Part shown: piece by piece, positions 1 through 8,072 of the stretch | Layout of the letters: each line of letters opens with the position of its first letter | Position numbering within the stretch: the stretch's first letter is position 1 | Assembly (NCBI GenBank): GCA_965214285.1 | Contig: OZ243946.1 | Coordinates: 3,038,001 to 3,102,000 of the forward strand | Source of the DNA: G963422745 sp965214285 | Lineage (GTDB): Bacteria > Actinomycetota > Acidimicrobiia > Acidimicrobiales > Aldehydirespiratoraceae | Reading direction: 5' to 3' | DNA: 64,000 nt | Program-made: the position numbers and the translations under genes | The notes under the pieces: model-generated | The model's input: only the letters and a program-made list of their open reading frames with translations | The model's database searches: none | What the model was told of the DNA's origin: nothing

Positions 1-762
1 CTGCCGGTGATCAGCCGGGCGCTGGAACTGTTCCCGATCACCGGCTTCGTCAACGCCTACGGGCTCACCGAGACCAGCTCCACCATCGCCCTGCTCGGCC
101 CCGATGAGCACCGCATCGCCCAGTACAGCGACGACCCCGCGGCCCGGCAGCGCCTGGTGAGCGTGGGCCGGGTGCTGCCCGGCGTGGAGGTGGCGATCCG
201 CGACGACCGGGGCCGTGACCTGCCCGCGGGCACGCCTGGCGAGGTGTTCGTGCGGGGCGAGCAGGTGTCGGGCGAGTACCTCGACGAGGGCTCGCTGCTG
301 ATCGACGGCTGGTTCCCGACCCACGACGGCGGCTACATCGACGACGACGGCTACCTGGTGGTCACCGGCCGCAACGACGACGTGATCATCCGCGGCGGCG
401 AGAACATGTCGCCCGGCGAGATCGAGAACGTGGTGCTCAGCCATCCCGGGGTCAAGGACGCCGCGGCCATCGGCGTGCCCAGCACCCACTGGGGCGAGAA
501 GGTGGTGCTGGTGGTGGTGCCGGCCGACAGCGGCGAACCCGAGCCGGCCGATGGCGCCGAGCCGGCCGACGACACAGCGGCCGACGACACAGCCGCCGCC
601 GAGCTGGCCGAGGCGCTCAGGGATCTGGTGCGCGAGCGGCTGCGATCCAGCCGGGTGCCTGAGCACGTGATCGTGCGCGCCGAGCTGCCCTACAACGACA
701 CCGGCAAGCTGCTGCGCCGCCTGCTGCGCGAGGAGTACGCCGCTCTCGGAGACGTCGGCTGA
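1..762 (+). CDS. Acyl-CoA synthetase / AMP-dependent ligase, C-terminal part (5' truncated by window)
   Basis: The frame is open from base 1, so only the last 253 residues are visible. Adenylate-forming enzymes activate a carboxylic acid as acyl-AMP and pass it to CoA. Motifs seen in order are the A5-type YGLTE (about residue 20), a GRNDD stretch with the preceding acidic loop (A7), RGGENMSPGEIE (A8) and the C-terminal NDTGK, whose Lys (about residue 236) matches the conserved catalytic lysine of the mobile domain. An Ala/Asp/Pro-rich insertion of about 25 residues (178-203) interrupts the C-terminal domain and is probably a surface loop. A GTG-started crotonase-like gene follows after 4 nt, suggesting an operon for acyl-CoA metabolism. 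The substrate cannot be told from the sequence. Confidence 0.9.
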   Translation: MPVISRALELFPITGFVNAYGLTETSSTIALLGPDEHRIAQYSDDPAARQRLVSVGRVLPGVEVAIRDDRGRDLPAGTPGEVFVRGEQVSGEYLDEGSLLIDGWFPTHDGGYIDDDGYLVVTGRNDDVIIRGGENMSPGEIENVVLSHPGVKDAAAIGVPSTHWGEKVVLVVVPADSGEPEPADGAEPADDTAADDTAAAELAEALRDLVRERLRSSRVPEHVIVRAELPYNDTGKLLRRLLREEYAALGDVG

Positions 763-766
763 GGCC

Positions 767-1768
767 GTGCGCGCCGTTCGCTGGACGCTGAGCGAGGCGG
801 CCGCGGCCACCGCAGCGCCCGCCGGCGAGCACAGGCGGCGGATCGGCTGCGCGCTAGGCGTGCCCGTCGTGGTGGTAGACGGCGCCGGCCACAGCTCCGG
901 GGACGGCGCACGGGCTGGCGAAGCGGCGGAGGTGGCGAGCCGCCTGGCCTCGCTGCCGGCGGTGTCCATCGCCTGCGGCATGCCCGACGACGAGGCTGCC
1001 GGCTTCGATGTCTGCAGCGACGACCCCGAGCCGCTGGTGGCCTCGGTTCTCAGCCGCCCGCATGCCGCGGTCGTCGCCGCTCAGGTGCTGCGCGCCGGCG
1101 AGCGCCTGAGCACCGCGGACGGGCTGCTGGCAGAGTCGCTGGCGTATGCGGCCCTGCAGGGCGGGCCGGAGCACCAAGCGTGGCTGGCCCGCCAGGGACG
1201 CAGGGTGCGGCGCGACCTCGACCGGCCGCGCCTGGCGCTCCTCGATCCACCCAGCGGCCCGCTGGAGCTGATCCTGGACCGGCCCCGCCTGCACAACCTC
1301 ATGGACGCGGCGATGCGCGACCAGCTCGCCGAGGCGCTGCGCACCGTCGCCGCGCTGGACCCGCCCCGGCGGCTGCTGTGGCGGGCCAATGGGCCGAGCT
1401 TCTGCGCGGGCGGCGACCCCGCCGAATTCGGCACGACCGCCGATCCGGCGACAGCGCACATCGTGCGGTCCTCGGCCAACGTGGCGCCCTTGCTGGCGGA
1501 GCTGGGCGAGCGGGTCAGCGTGGTGATCGACGGCCCCGCCGTGGGCGCCGGGATCGAGCTGGCGGCCTTCTGCGCCGACATCGCAGCAGGCCCCGCTGCG
1601 CGCTTCGCGCTGCCCGAGCTGGCGATGGGCCTGATCCCCGGTGCAGGAGGGACGCTGAGCATTCCCCGCCGGATCGGCCGTCGGCGGACCCTGCGGTGGC
1701 TGCTGCTCGGCTCGGAGATCGGCCCCGAGACGGCGCTGGACTGGGGCCTGGTGGACCGCCTGGCCTGA
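767..1768 (+). CDS. Enoyl-CoA hydratase/isomerase (crotonase) family protein with extra N-terminal region
   Basis: This 333-residue protein starts at GTG, 4 nt after the ligase stop. The crotonase fold occupies roughly residues 165-333. FCAGGDPAEFG forms the CoA/oxyanion-hole segment. Both acidic positions of hydratases are kept: Glu in GAGIELAAF and Glu in ALPELAMGLIPGAGG. The first 160 residues are not a standard crotonase start; they hold a VPVVVVDG stretch and a second weakly crotonase-like segment, so the protein is longer than the usual 260 residues and may be a degenerate tandem. It ends without the helical C-terminal extension of many family members. The likely role is hydration or isomerisation of an acyl-CoA made by the upstream ligase. 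The exact substrate is unknown. Confidence 0.8.
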   Translation: MRAVRWTLSEAAAATAAPAGEHRRRIGCALGVPVVVVDGAGHSSGDGARAGEAAEVASRLASLPAVSIACGMPDDEAAGFDVCSDDPEPLVASVLSRPHAAVVAAQVLRAGERLSTADGLLAESLAYAALQGGPEHQAWLARQGRRVRRDLDRPRLALLDPPSGPLELILDRPRLHNLMDAAMRDQLAEALRTVAALDPPRRLLWRANGPSFCAGGDPAEFGTTADPATAHIVRSSANVAPLLAELGERVSVVIDGPAVGAGIELAAFCADIAAGPAARFALPELAMGLIPGAGGTLSIPRRIGRRRTLRWLLLGSEIGPETALDWGLVDRLA

Positions 1769-1835
1769 CCCGCCTGAACCACGCCGCGGCCTGACCCGCC
1801 TCCGGGAGACCCGAGATCGCCTGGGAAGTAGCCGT

Positions 1836-2642
1836 CTAGGAAGACAGCGCCCGGGCCAGGGCGTCGCGGATGGCCTCGCGGGTGGCGTCGGGCGCCTCCA
1901 CGGGGATCATGTGGCCGACGCCTTCGATCGTGGCCACGTGCGCGTCGACGCAGGCCTCGATCAGCGGCCGGGCCCGCTTGACCGGGGTCATCTTGTCGAG
2001 CGAGCCGAGCACGAAGTCGACCGGGCACGAAGTCGCCGAGGCCGCGGCGACCGCCCCGTCGTAGGCGTTGCACATCGCCATGTCGACGCCCAGCGAAGCA
2101 GGCCGGGAGGTGTCGAGCAGGGCGGTCGAGCCGCCGATCAGCCACATCCCCGGCGCGGCGTGACGCCCCACGTGCGAGCGCGCCCCGAAGCCCCACGACG
2201 ACATCAGCCGGCTGGCGTGCTCCACGTCGTCGGCCGCGGCGTCGAGCAGCTCGGGATGCACCGGCATGGCCGCCGCCGTGCCGATCAGCACCAGCGAGGC
2301 GACCGCATCCGGGTGACGGGCAGCGGCCTCCAGGGCCACATAGGTGCCCATCGAATGGCCGACCACGTGCGCCGGGGCCAGGCCCAGCGCCTCGATGACG
2401 GTGGCCAGCCAGTCGCCGAGCTCGGCCATGCTCTCAAGCGGCGGGCCGTCGGAGCCGCCGTGGCCGGGCAGGTCCACTGCCGCCGCACGGCAGCCCCGAT
2501 GAGCGAAATGGCGGGTCTGGAGCTGCCAGACCGAGCGGTTCATGCCTGCGCCGTGGACCAGCACCAGCCCCGGCTGGTCGGGGTCGTGGCTTCTGCCGCC
2601 GTCGGCGTAGCGCACCCGGCGGCCGGCGATCTCGATCTCCAC
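1836..2642 (-). CDS. Alpha/beta hydrolase
   Basis: This 268-residue alpha/beta-hydrolase-fold protein is convergent with the crotonase gene. The oxyanion segment HGAG is at 30-33. The nucleophile elbow GHSMG places Ser97, followed by the GSLDKMTP Asp segment (about 215) and the GVGHMIPVE His segment (about 245), so the catalytic triad is complete. There is no signal peptide or membrane segment, so it is probably cytoplasmic. Similar proteins hydrolyse esters, lactones or C-C bonds of ring-cleavage products; the sequence alone does not choose between these. It starts at ATG at the high coordinate, in a GC-rich region typical of the core genome. Confidence 0.85.
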   Translation of the reverse strand: MEIEIAGRRVRYADGGRSHDPDQPGLVLVHGAGMNRSVWQLQTRHFAHRGCRAAAVDLPGHGGSDGPPLESMAELGDWLATVIEALGLAPAHVVGHSMGTYVALEAAARHPDAVASLVLIGTAAAMPVHPELLDAAADDVEHASRLMSSWGFGARSHVGRHAAPGMWLIGGSTALLDTSRPASLGVDMAMCNAYDGAVAAASATSCPVDFVLGSLDKMTPVKRARPLIEACVDAHVATIEGVGHMIPVEAPDATREAIRDALARALSS

Positions 2643-2746
2643 GATCCGGTCCTCGTCGCCGTTCTGCTTGTGCCACTCTGCCGAGAGCCCAGCCCAGCCA
2701 GCCGAAGCCGAGCCGAAGCCGCCTCAGGCGTGTCGCAGCGCCGCGG

Positions 2747-4042
2747 CTAGCTCTGCGAGGCCTTCAGGGCGGCTTGGAGATCCTCGATGATGTCCTGGCG
2801 GTCCTCGAGCCCGACCGACACCCGGATCATCTCCTCGCTGATCCCGGCGTCGGCGAGATCGGCGGCCGCGAGCTGGCGGTGCGTGGTGGTGGCCGGGTGC
2901 AGCACCAGGGTCTTGGCGTCGCCCACGTTGGCCAGATGCGAGGCCAGCTTCACCGAGTCGATGAACTTCTTGCCCGCCTCGCGGCCGCCCTTGATGCCGA
3001 AGCTCAGGATGGCGCCGGTGCCGCGGGGGTAGAGGCGCACCGCCACCTCGCGGTCGGGGTGGTCGGGCACGCTGGGATGCTGCACCCACAGCACGGCGTC
3101 GTCCGCCAGCAGCGCCTGCACCACGGCCTCGGTGTTGGCCACGTGCTGCTGCATGCGCAGCGAGAGCGTCTCCACGCCCTGCAGGATCTGGAAGGCGTTG
3201 GCCGGCGACATGCAGGCGCCGAAGTCGCGCAGGCCCTCGACCCGTGCCCTGGTGATGAAGGCGCCGGGGCCGAACTCGTCGACGAAGGTGATGCCGTGGT
3301 AGCCGGCGTAGGGCTCGGTCATGGTCTCGAAGCGGCGCTCCGACCCTTCCCAGTCGAAGCGCCCGCTGTCGATGAGGGCGCCTCCGATGGCCACGCCGTG
3401 GCCGCCCAGGAACTTGGTGGCCGAGTGCATCACGATGTCGGCGCCGTGCTCGATGGGCTTCATCAGGTACGGCGTGGAGAAGGTGGAGTCGACCATCAGC
3501 GGCAGCCCGGCGGCGTGTGCCACGTCGGCGATCGCCTCGATGTCGAGCACCTCGATGCCGGGGTTGCCGAGGGTCTCGGCGAACACCAGGCGGGTCTCGG
3601 GGCGGATCGCCGCCGCGAACGCCTCGGGGCTGCGCGGGTCCACGAAGGTGGTCTCGATGCCGAGCCGGGGCATCGACACGTTGAGCATCTGGTGGGTGCC
3701 GCCGTAAATGTTGCGGCTGGCGACGATGTGGCCGCCGGTGCCCATCAGGGTGATGATGGCCAGGTGCAGCGCGGCCTGCCCCGATGCGGTGCACACGGCG
3801 CCCACGCCGCCCTCCAGGGCAGCCAGGCGCTCCTCGAGCACCGCGACCGTGGGGTTGTTGATGCGCGAGTAGATGTAGCCGGGCACCTCAAGGTTGAAGA
3901 GGCCCGCGGCGTGGTCGCTGTCGTCGAAGACATACGACGTGGTCATGTAGATCGGCACCGCCCTCGCCCCGGTGGCGGGGTCGGGCTGCTGGCCCGCGTG
4001 CAGGCTCAGGGTGTCGAAGCGCAGAAAGCTGGGATCGGTCAT
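2747..4042 (-). CDS. metY: O-acetylhomoserine sulfhydrylase (O-acetylhomoserine aminocarboxypropyltransferase)
   Basis: This 431-residue PLP enzyme of the Cys/Met metabolism family has the length typical of MetY (about 430) rather than MetB or MetC (about 390). It starts with the hallmark FDTLSLHAGQQPD. The PLP-binding Lys210 lies in MHSATKFLGGHG, and YSRINNPT (58-65) contains the Tyr/Arg residues that bind the phosphate of the neighbouring subunit. The enzyme joins sulfide to O-acetylhomoserine to give homocysteine in the cytoplasm, the direct-sulfhydrylation route to methionine. A 52-codon methionine-rich ORF with a strong ribosome site lies 45 nt upstream on the same strand and may regulate it. 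Confidence 0.93.
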   Translation of the reverse strand: MTDPSFLRFDTLSLHAGQQPDPATGARAVPIYMTTSYVFDDSDHAAGLFNLEVPGYIYSRINNPTVAVLEERLAALEGGVGAVCTASGQAALHLAIITLMGTGGHIVASRNIYGGTHQMLNVSMPRLGIETTFVDPRSPEAFAAAIRPETRLVFAETLGNPGIEVLDIEAIADVAHAAGLPLMVDSTFSTPYLMKPIEHGADIVMHSATKFLGGHGVAIGGALIDSGRFDWEGSERRFETMTEPYAGYHGITFVDEFGPGAFITRARVEGLRDFGACMSPANAFQILQGVETLSLRMQQHVANTEAVVQALLADDAVLWVQHPSVPDHPDREVAVRLYPRGTGAILSFGIKGGREAGKKFIDSVKLASHLANVGDAKTLVLHPATTTHRQLAAADLADAGISEEMIRVSVGLEDRQDIIEDLQAALKASQS

Positions 4043-4087
4043 CCCCCGACCCTAGGCCTGCCGGGCGTCAACACCACCCTGGGCGCG

Positions 4088-4246
4088 TCAGACCCGCCGA
4101 GGGGTCTTGGAGGCTCTGACGAGCATCGCCATCGCGCTCTCCGTGGCGAGCATCGCCATCGCCCTCTCCGAGGGGCCGCACTGAAAGCCCGGGCCCATGG
4201 CCTCTCGCATGATGCGCGCTGTGGGCACGCTGTTGTATCGCACCAT
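4088..4246 (-). CDS. Putative methionine-rich leader peptide upstream of metY
   Basis: This 52-codon ORF on the metY strand ends 45 nt before the metY start. An AAGGAG ribosome site sits about 7 nt before its ATG, better than that of most genes here. Seven of its 52 residues are Met, including two AMAML blocks produced by a 27-nt tandem repeat, and there is one Cys. A GACCC/GGGTC stem of 5 bp overlaps the end of the ORF and its stop. A Met-rich short ORF directly before a methionine biosynthesis gene suggests translation-coupled attenuation, but no run of U or clear antiterminator is seen, so this is inference. It could also be a plain small protein. Confidence 0.45.
   Translation of the reverse strand: MVRYNSVPTARIMREAMGPGFQCGPSERAMAMLATESAMAMLVRASKTPRRV
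4120..4173 (-). repeat. Two-copy 27-bp tandem repeat inside the Met-rich leader ORF
   Basis: The 16-nt core CGAGCATCGCCATCGC begins at 4120 and again at 4147, a spacing of 27 nt (nine codons). On the minus strand each copy encodes Ala-Met-Ala-Met-Leu, so the repeat doubles the Met cluster of the leader ORF. The unit length keeps the frame. Confidence 0.7.
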
Positions 4247-4582
4247 CTCGATGCTCCTTGGTTCACGGCACGACCGCAGTCGTCGCCTGGCTGTTGGGGG
4301 CGCCCCTGAGGGGCGATGAGCCGGCAGTCCCGTTGTGCTCTGGTCCGGCCGCAGGGCCGATGCGACAAGTCTGGCGGAGCCGTGCCGAATGCCACCCCGG
4401 ACGCGCCGATTTCGCCGGTGACTTTGGTCACAGGCGGAACCCGATCGCCGATTGACTTGCATCGCCTGAGAGTTTGCGCAAAGGTGACGGGCCGTCGGGG
4501 ACTACGCGGGCTGCCGCCATCGCTCGGCAGCATCAGCAGACACGAGGCGACGCGCCGCCGGCACGCCTCAAGGGGGACCACC
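4247..4582. other. Intergenic region between the metY leader (-) and the betaine-type transporter operon (+)
   Basis: This stretch of about 335 nt holds the divergent control regions. The AAGGAG site of the leader ORF is at its left edge. TTGACT at 4453-4458 could be a -35 box for the rightward operon, but no convincing -10 follows at the right spacing. An AAGGGGG ribosome site lies about 8 nt before the transporter ATG at 4583. No RNA gene or known riboswitch fold was recognised. Confidence 0.4.
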
Positions 4583-5806
4583 ATGGCCACAGACTCAGAC
4601 GTGATCATCCGGACCGAGAACGTCTACAAGATCTTCGGGCCTCAGCCCAACGGCCGGGCCTTCGAGCTGTCGCAGGCCGGCATGCCCAAAGACGACGTGC
4701 ACGCCCGCACCGGCCACGTGGTCGGCCTGCGCGACGTGAACTTCGAGGTCCGCCGCGGCGAGATCTTCGTGATCATGGGCCTGTCCGGCTCGGGCAAGTC
4801 CACCGCCATCCGCACCGTCAACAAGCTGCTCGACATCACCAACGGCCACGTCTACGTCGAGGACGTCGACGTGCAGACCCTCGACGGCCGCGGCCTGCAG
4901 GAGTTCCGCCGCGAGAAGACCGGCATGGTCTTCCAGCACTTCGCCCTGTTCCCGCACCGCTCGGTGATCGACAACGTCGGCTACGGCCTCAAGATCCAAG
5001 GCATCGACAAGCACGAGCGCCAGGCCGCCGCCCTCAAGGCGCTGTCGCTGGTGGGACTGCAGGCCTACGCCAGCTACCTGCCGAGCCAGCTCTCGGGCGG
5101 CATGCAGCAGCGGGTCGGCCTGGCCCGGGCGCTGGCCGCGGACCCGCCGATCCTGCTGATGGACGAGGCCTTCTCGGCGCTCGACCCGCTGATCCGCCGC
5201 CAGATGCAGGACGAGATGATGGAGATCATGCATCAGCTCCGCAAGACGATCCTGTTCATCACGCACGACCTCAACGAGGCGCTGCGCATCGGCGACCGGG
5301 TCTGCATCATGAAGGACGGCGGGGTCGTGCAGATCGGCACCCCCGAGGAGATCCTCACCCAGCCCGCCACCAACTATGTGGCCGAGTTCGTGCAGGACGT
5401 GGACCAGGGACGGGTGATCCAGGTGCAGGAGATCATGCTCCAGCCCAAGCCCATAGCGAGGTCCGCCTCGATGGACGAGGCCCTGCGCCACCTGTCCGGG
5501 CGCCCCGGGGCCTTCGTGGTGGACGACGCGGGCAAGCCCGAGGCGGTGTGCACCGAGGCCGACTGCCTCAGGGCCGCCGCCGTGGGCTCCACGGAGATGA
5601 TGGCCGGCGCCAGGACCGACTTCGACACCACCACCGCCGAGTCCACCCTCAACTCGGTGTACGCGTCTGCAGGACGGGGCCTGCCGATCGCCGTGCTCGA
5701 CGACGACGGCAAGCTGGTGGGCACGCTCATGCCCCGCCTCGTGATGGAGGAGCTGGGCCGCGTCGAAGGGCTCATAGACCAGTTCGAGAGAGAGGTGTTC
5801 ATGTGA
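4583..5806 (+). CDS. proV: ABC transporter ATP-binding protein, glycine betaine/proline type (ProV/OpuAA-like)
   Basis: This is a 407-residue ATPase. Walker A GLSGSGKST is at about 66-74, the Q-loop lies in FQHFALFPH, the signature is LSGGMQQRVGLARAL, Walker B is LLMDEAFSALDP, and the H-loop is FITHDLNEALRIGD. The helical insertion before the Walker A lysine and a C-terminal pair of CBS-like segments (about 290-400) are typical of ProV/OpuAA, where CBS domains sense ionic strength. The ATG at 4583 is preferred over upstream in-frame starts because it has an AAGGGGG ribosome site and begins the family-typical N terminus. The stop overlaps the ATG of the permease gene (TGATG). The transporter probably imports an osmoprotectant. 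No solute-binding protein gene is adjacent. Confidence 0.9.
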   Translation: MATDSDVIIRTENVYKIFGPQPNGRAFELSQAGMPKDDVHARTGHVVGLRDVNFEVRRGEIFVIMGLSGSGKSTAIRTVNKLLDITNGHVYVEDVDVQTLDGRGLQEFRREKTGMVFQHFALFPHRSVIDNVGYGLKIQGIDKHERQAAALKALSLVGLQAYASYLPSQLSGGMQQRVGLARALAADPPILLMDEAFSALDPLIRRQMQDEMMEIMHQLRKTILFITHDLNEALRIGDRVCIMKDGGVVQIGTPEEILTQPATNYVAEFVQDVDQGRVIQVQEIMLQPKPIARSASMDEALRHLSGRPGAFVVDDAGKPEAVCTEADCLRAAAVGSTEMMAGARTDFDTTTAESTLNSVYASAGRGLPIAVLDDDGKLVGTLMPRLVMEELGRVEGLIDQFEREVFM

Positions 5807-7986
5807 TGATCCCCTTCCAGAGTTCCGATTCGAGCGAGGCAGGCGACGGCCTCGTCTCGTTCTTCGACAACGACTGGCTCGACCAGTACCAGGTCGACTT
5901 CGGCGAGTGGCTGGACCAGTCCGTGGACTGGATCGACAACAACATGGAGTGGATGCTCGCCACCATCAAGTGGCCCTTCACGACCATGCTCGACTTCCTG
6001 CTCGACGACGTGCTGCTGCCCGCGCCGTGGTGGGCGGTGGCGCTGGCCATGTTCGCCATCGGCTGGGTCGTGCGCAGCTTCAGGGTCGGCGCCTTCGCCC
6101 TGGTAGCCCTGGCCTTCTGCGGGATCCTCGGCCCCAACTACTGGGCGGCGACCGCCAGCACGATCGGCTTCATCACCGTCGCCGTGGTGCTGTGCGTGAT
6201 CATCGGGATACCGGTGGGCATCTTGTGCGGGCGGATCGACCCCGTGTGGTCCGTGGTGCGGCCCATCCTCGATGCCATGCAAGTGGTGCACTCATTCGTC
6301 TACATGCTGCCGTTCGTCTTCTTCTTCGGGATCGGCGAGGTCTCGGCGACCATGGTGACGATGGTCTTCGCCCTGCCGCCGCTGATACGCCTCACCAACC
6401 TGGGCATCCGCCAGGTGCCCGAGGACGTGGTCGAGGCGAGCCGGGCCTACGGCGCCCCCGAGATCAGGGTGCTCACCGACGTGCAGATCCCGCTGGCCAG
6501 GCCGGCCATCATGACCGGCGTCAACCAGACGCTGCTGCTGGCCATCTCGATGCTCGGCATCGCCGCCATCATGGGTGCCGGGGGCCTGGGCAGGCTGATG
6601 TTCCAGGCTATCAACTCGCAGCGGGTCTCTCAGGGCGTTGCCGCCGGGCTCGCCTTCTTCCTGGTGGCCGTGGTGCTGGACCGCATCTCCCAGCCCGACG
6701 ACGGCCAGTCTTCGGGAAGCCTCTTCTCGCGGACCCGTGCCGCATGGGCCAATTGGCGCACCCCCGAGGAACTGCTCAGGTCCGACGACGCTGACGCCGA
6801 CGAGAGCGGCCCCGCAGGCACCCCCGCGGTGATGGCGCCGAGGGAAAAGCTGGGGATGCTGATCGCCGGCGCGGGCGCGGTGCTGGGCCTGATCGCCCTG
6901 GCCCTGCCCTGGGCGCACGACGCCGGTTTCGCCACCAGCCACTCTCGTGCCGGCGATGCCGACCTCGAAGGGAGCTCGTTCAACGGGATCGAGGCCAACG
7001 GCGGCAGCTTCTGGGGCCTCTTGCTGCTGTTCGCCGCGGTCTTCGTGATCGTGTCCGCGGTGGCCCGCCGCACGCGGCCCAGCGCGGCGCGCTTTTTGTC
7101 CGCGGACGGCATCGTCATCGTCGCCTTCCTGGCGCTGGGGAGCACCGTCGCCTACCTGCTGGGCAGCCCGGCGCCGGCGCCAGTCGTCGAGAACGGCGCC
7201 ATCGTCGACTGGGTGACAAACTTCTCACGCGGCGCCGGGGCTTATCTGGGGGTGCTGGCAGCTCTGGTCATGGCAGGCGGCGGCTGGCTGTCGCTCAGCG
7301 ACGCGCCTTATGCTCCTCACCGGCCGGTCACGCCGCTGCCCGAGTGGTACAAGCTGTTCGGCTTGGCGACAGCCGTCGTCCTGGTGGTGGTCGGCTCCAT
7401 CTCGGGCTGGTCGTTCGACAAACGCGAAGACGTGGTGCTGAGTGCCGACGCTCAGGCCGAGATCCAGCGGCTGCGGGACGAAGTGGCGGCGAATCCCGAC
7501 GACAACGCCGTGGCCATCATCAACAGCCAGCAGATCCAGACCATCGTCAACAGCGCCCGCTCCGAGGAGGTGCGGGTCCGCGACGGCTGGACGGATCTCG
7601 GCGCCAAGATGGGGCTGCCCAGCCTGATCTTCGGGATCGCAGGCGCCATCGCCGCGCTGTTCGCCACCGGGATCATCGCCGGCGGAGAGCAGCACAAGAA
7701 GTGGCGCTGGAGCGCCATCACCGTCGGCTTGGGCGCCGGCACAGCCGCGGTGGGGGCCGCCTGGATATTTGCCGTGTCGCGCGCCACCGACCCGGCCTTC
7801 TTGACCGGGGTCGGGGCATTCCTGGTGCTCTTGGGCGGCTTCTCGCTGATCGCGCTGGGACGCGGCCTGGTGACGGAGTTCTTCCGGGTCGAGGTCTTCC
7901 ACGACGAACTGCTCGAAGCGCCGCCCGAGGATGCCGACAGCTCCGAAGCTGTCGCCGAGGCCGAGCCCGCCCTGCTGGCCGACTGA
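5806..7986 (+). CDS. proW: ABC transporter permease, glycine betaine/proline type, with long C-terminal membrane extension
   Basis: This 726-residue protein starts at ATG 5806, overlapping the stop of the ATPase gene; a GTG at 5803 is an alternative. Residues 1-300 resemble ProW/OpuAB: an amphipathic N-terminal stretch, several transmembrane helices and an EAA-type loop (about 222-240: GAPEIRVLTDVQIPLARPA) that contacts the ATPase. After about residue 340 the family normally ends. Here about 380 more residues follow, with six or seven further hydrophobic helices (for example 350-367, 405-420, 430-450, 525-540, 610-630, 645-660), an extracytoplasmic-looking segment around 545-600 and an acidic tail. 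This extension may replace or recruit the missing binding protein, but its role is unknown. Confidence 0.85.
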   Translation: MIPFQSSDSSEAGDGLVSFFDNDWLDQYQVDFGEWLDQSVDWIDNNMEWMLATIKWPFTTMLDFLLDDVLLPAPWWAVALAMFAIGWVVRSFRVGAFALVALAFCGILGPNYWAATASTIGFITVAVVLCVIIGIPVGILCGRIDPVWSVVRPILDAMQVVHSFVYMLPFVFFFGIGEVSATMVTMVFALPPLIRLTNLGIRQVPEDVVEASRAYGAPEIRVLTDVQIPLARPAIMTGVNQTLLLAISMLGIAAIMGAGGLGRLMFQAINSQRVSQGVAAGLAFFLVAVVLDRISQPDDGQSSGSLFSRTRAAWANWRTPEELLRSDDADADESGPAGTPAVMAPREKLGMLIAGAGAVLGLIALALPWAHDAGFATSHSRAGDADLEGSSFNGIEANGGSFWGLLLLFAAVFVIVSAVARRTRPSAARFLSADGIVIVAFLALGSTVAYLLGSPAPAPVVENGAIVDWVTNFSRGAGAYLGVLAALVMAGGGWLSLSDAPYAPHRPVTPLPEWYKLFGLATAVVLVVVGSISGWSFDKREDVVLSADAQAEIQRLRDEVAANPDDNAVAIINSQQIQTIVNSARSEEVRVRDGWTDLGAKMGLPSLIFGIAGAIAALFATGIIAGGEQHKKWRWSAITVGLGAGTAAVGAAWIFAVSRATDPAFLTGVGAFLVLLGGFSLIALGRGLVTEFFRVEVFHDELLEAPPEDADSSEAVAEAEPALLAD

Positions 7987-8072
7987 GGGCCCTGCTGCTG
8001 CGCTGTCGGCGGACCGCTCGGCAGCGGGCCGCTCGCGTCGCATGACGGGCACGCCCACGCAGTCTCGCGAGG

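Noticed and set aside
4120..4173. Possible minisatellite or CRISPR fragment
   Set aside because: Only two 27-bp copies, in phase with codons of a leader ORF.
4474..5802. Open frame upstream of and overlapping the ABC ATPase, in phase with the permease
   Set aside because: The reading frame is open by high GC only; the encoded residues are Arg/Pro-rich. The permease begins at the ATGA overlap at 5806.
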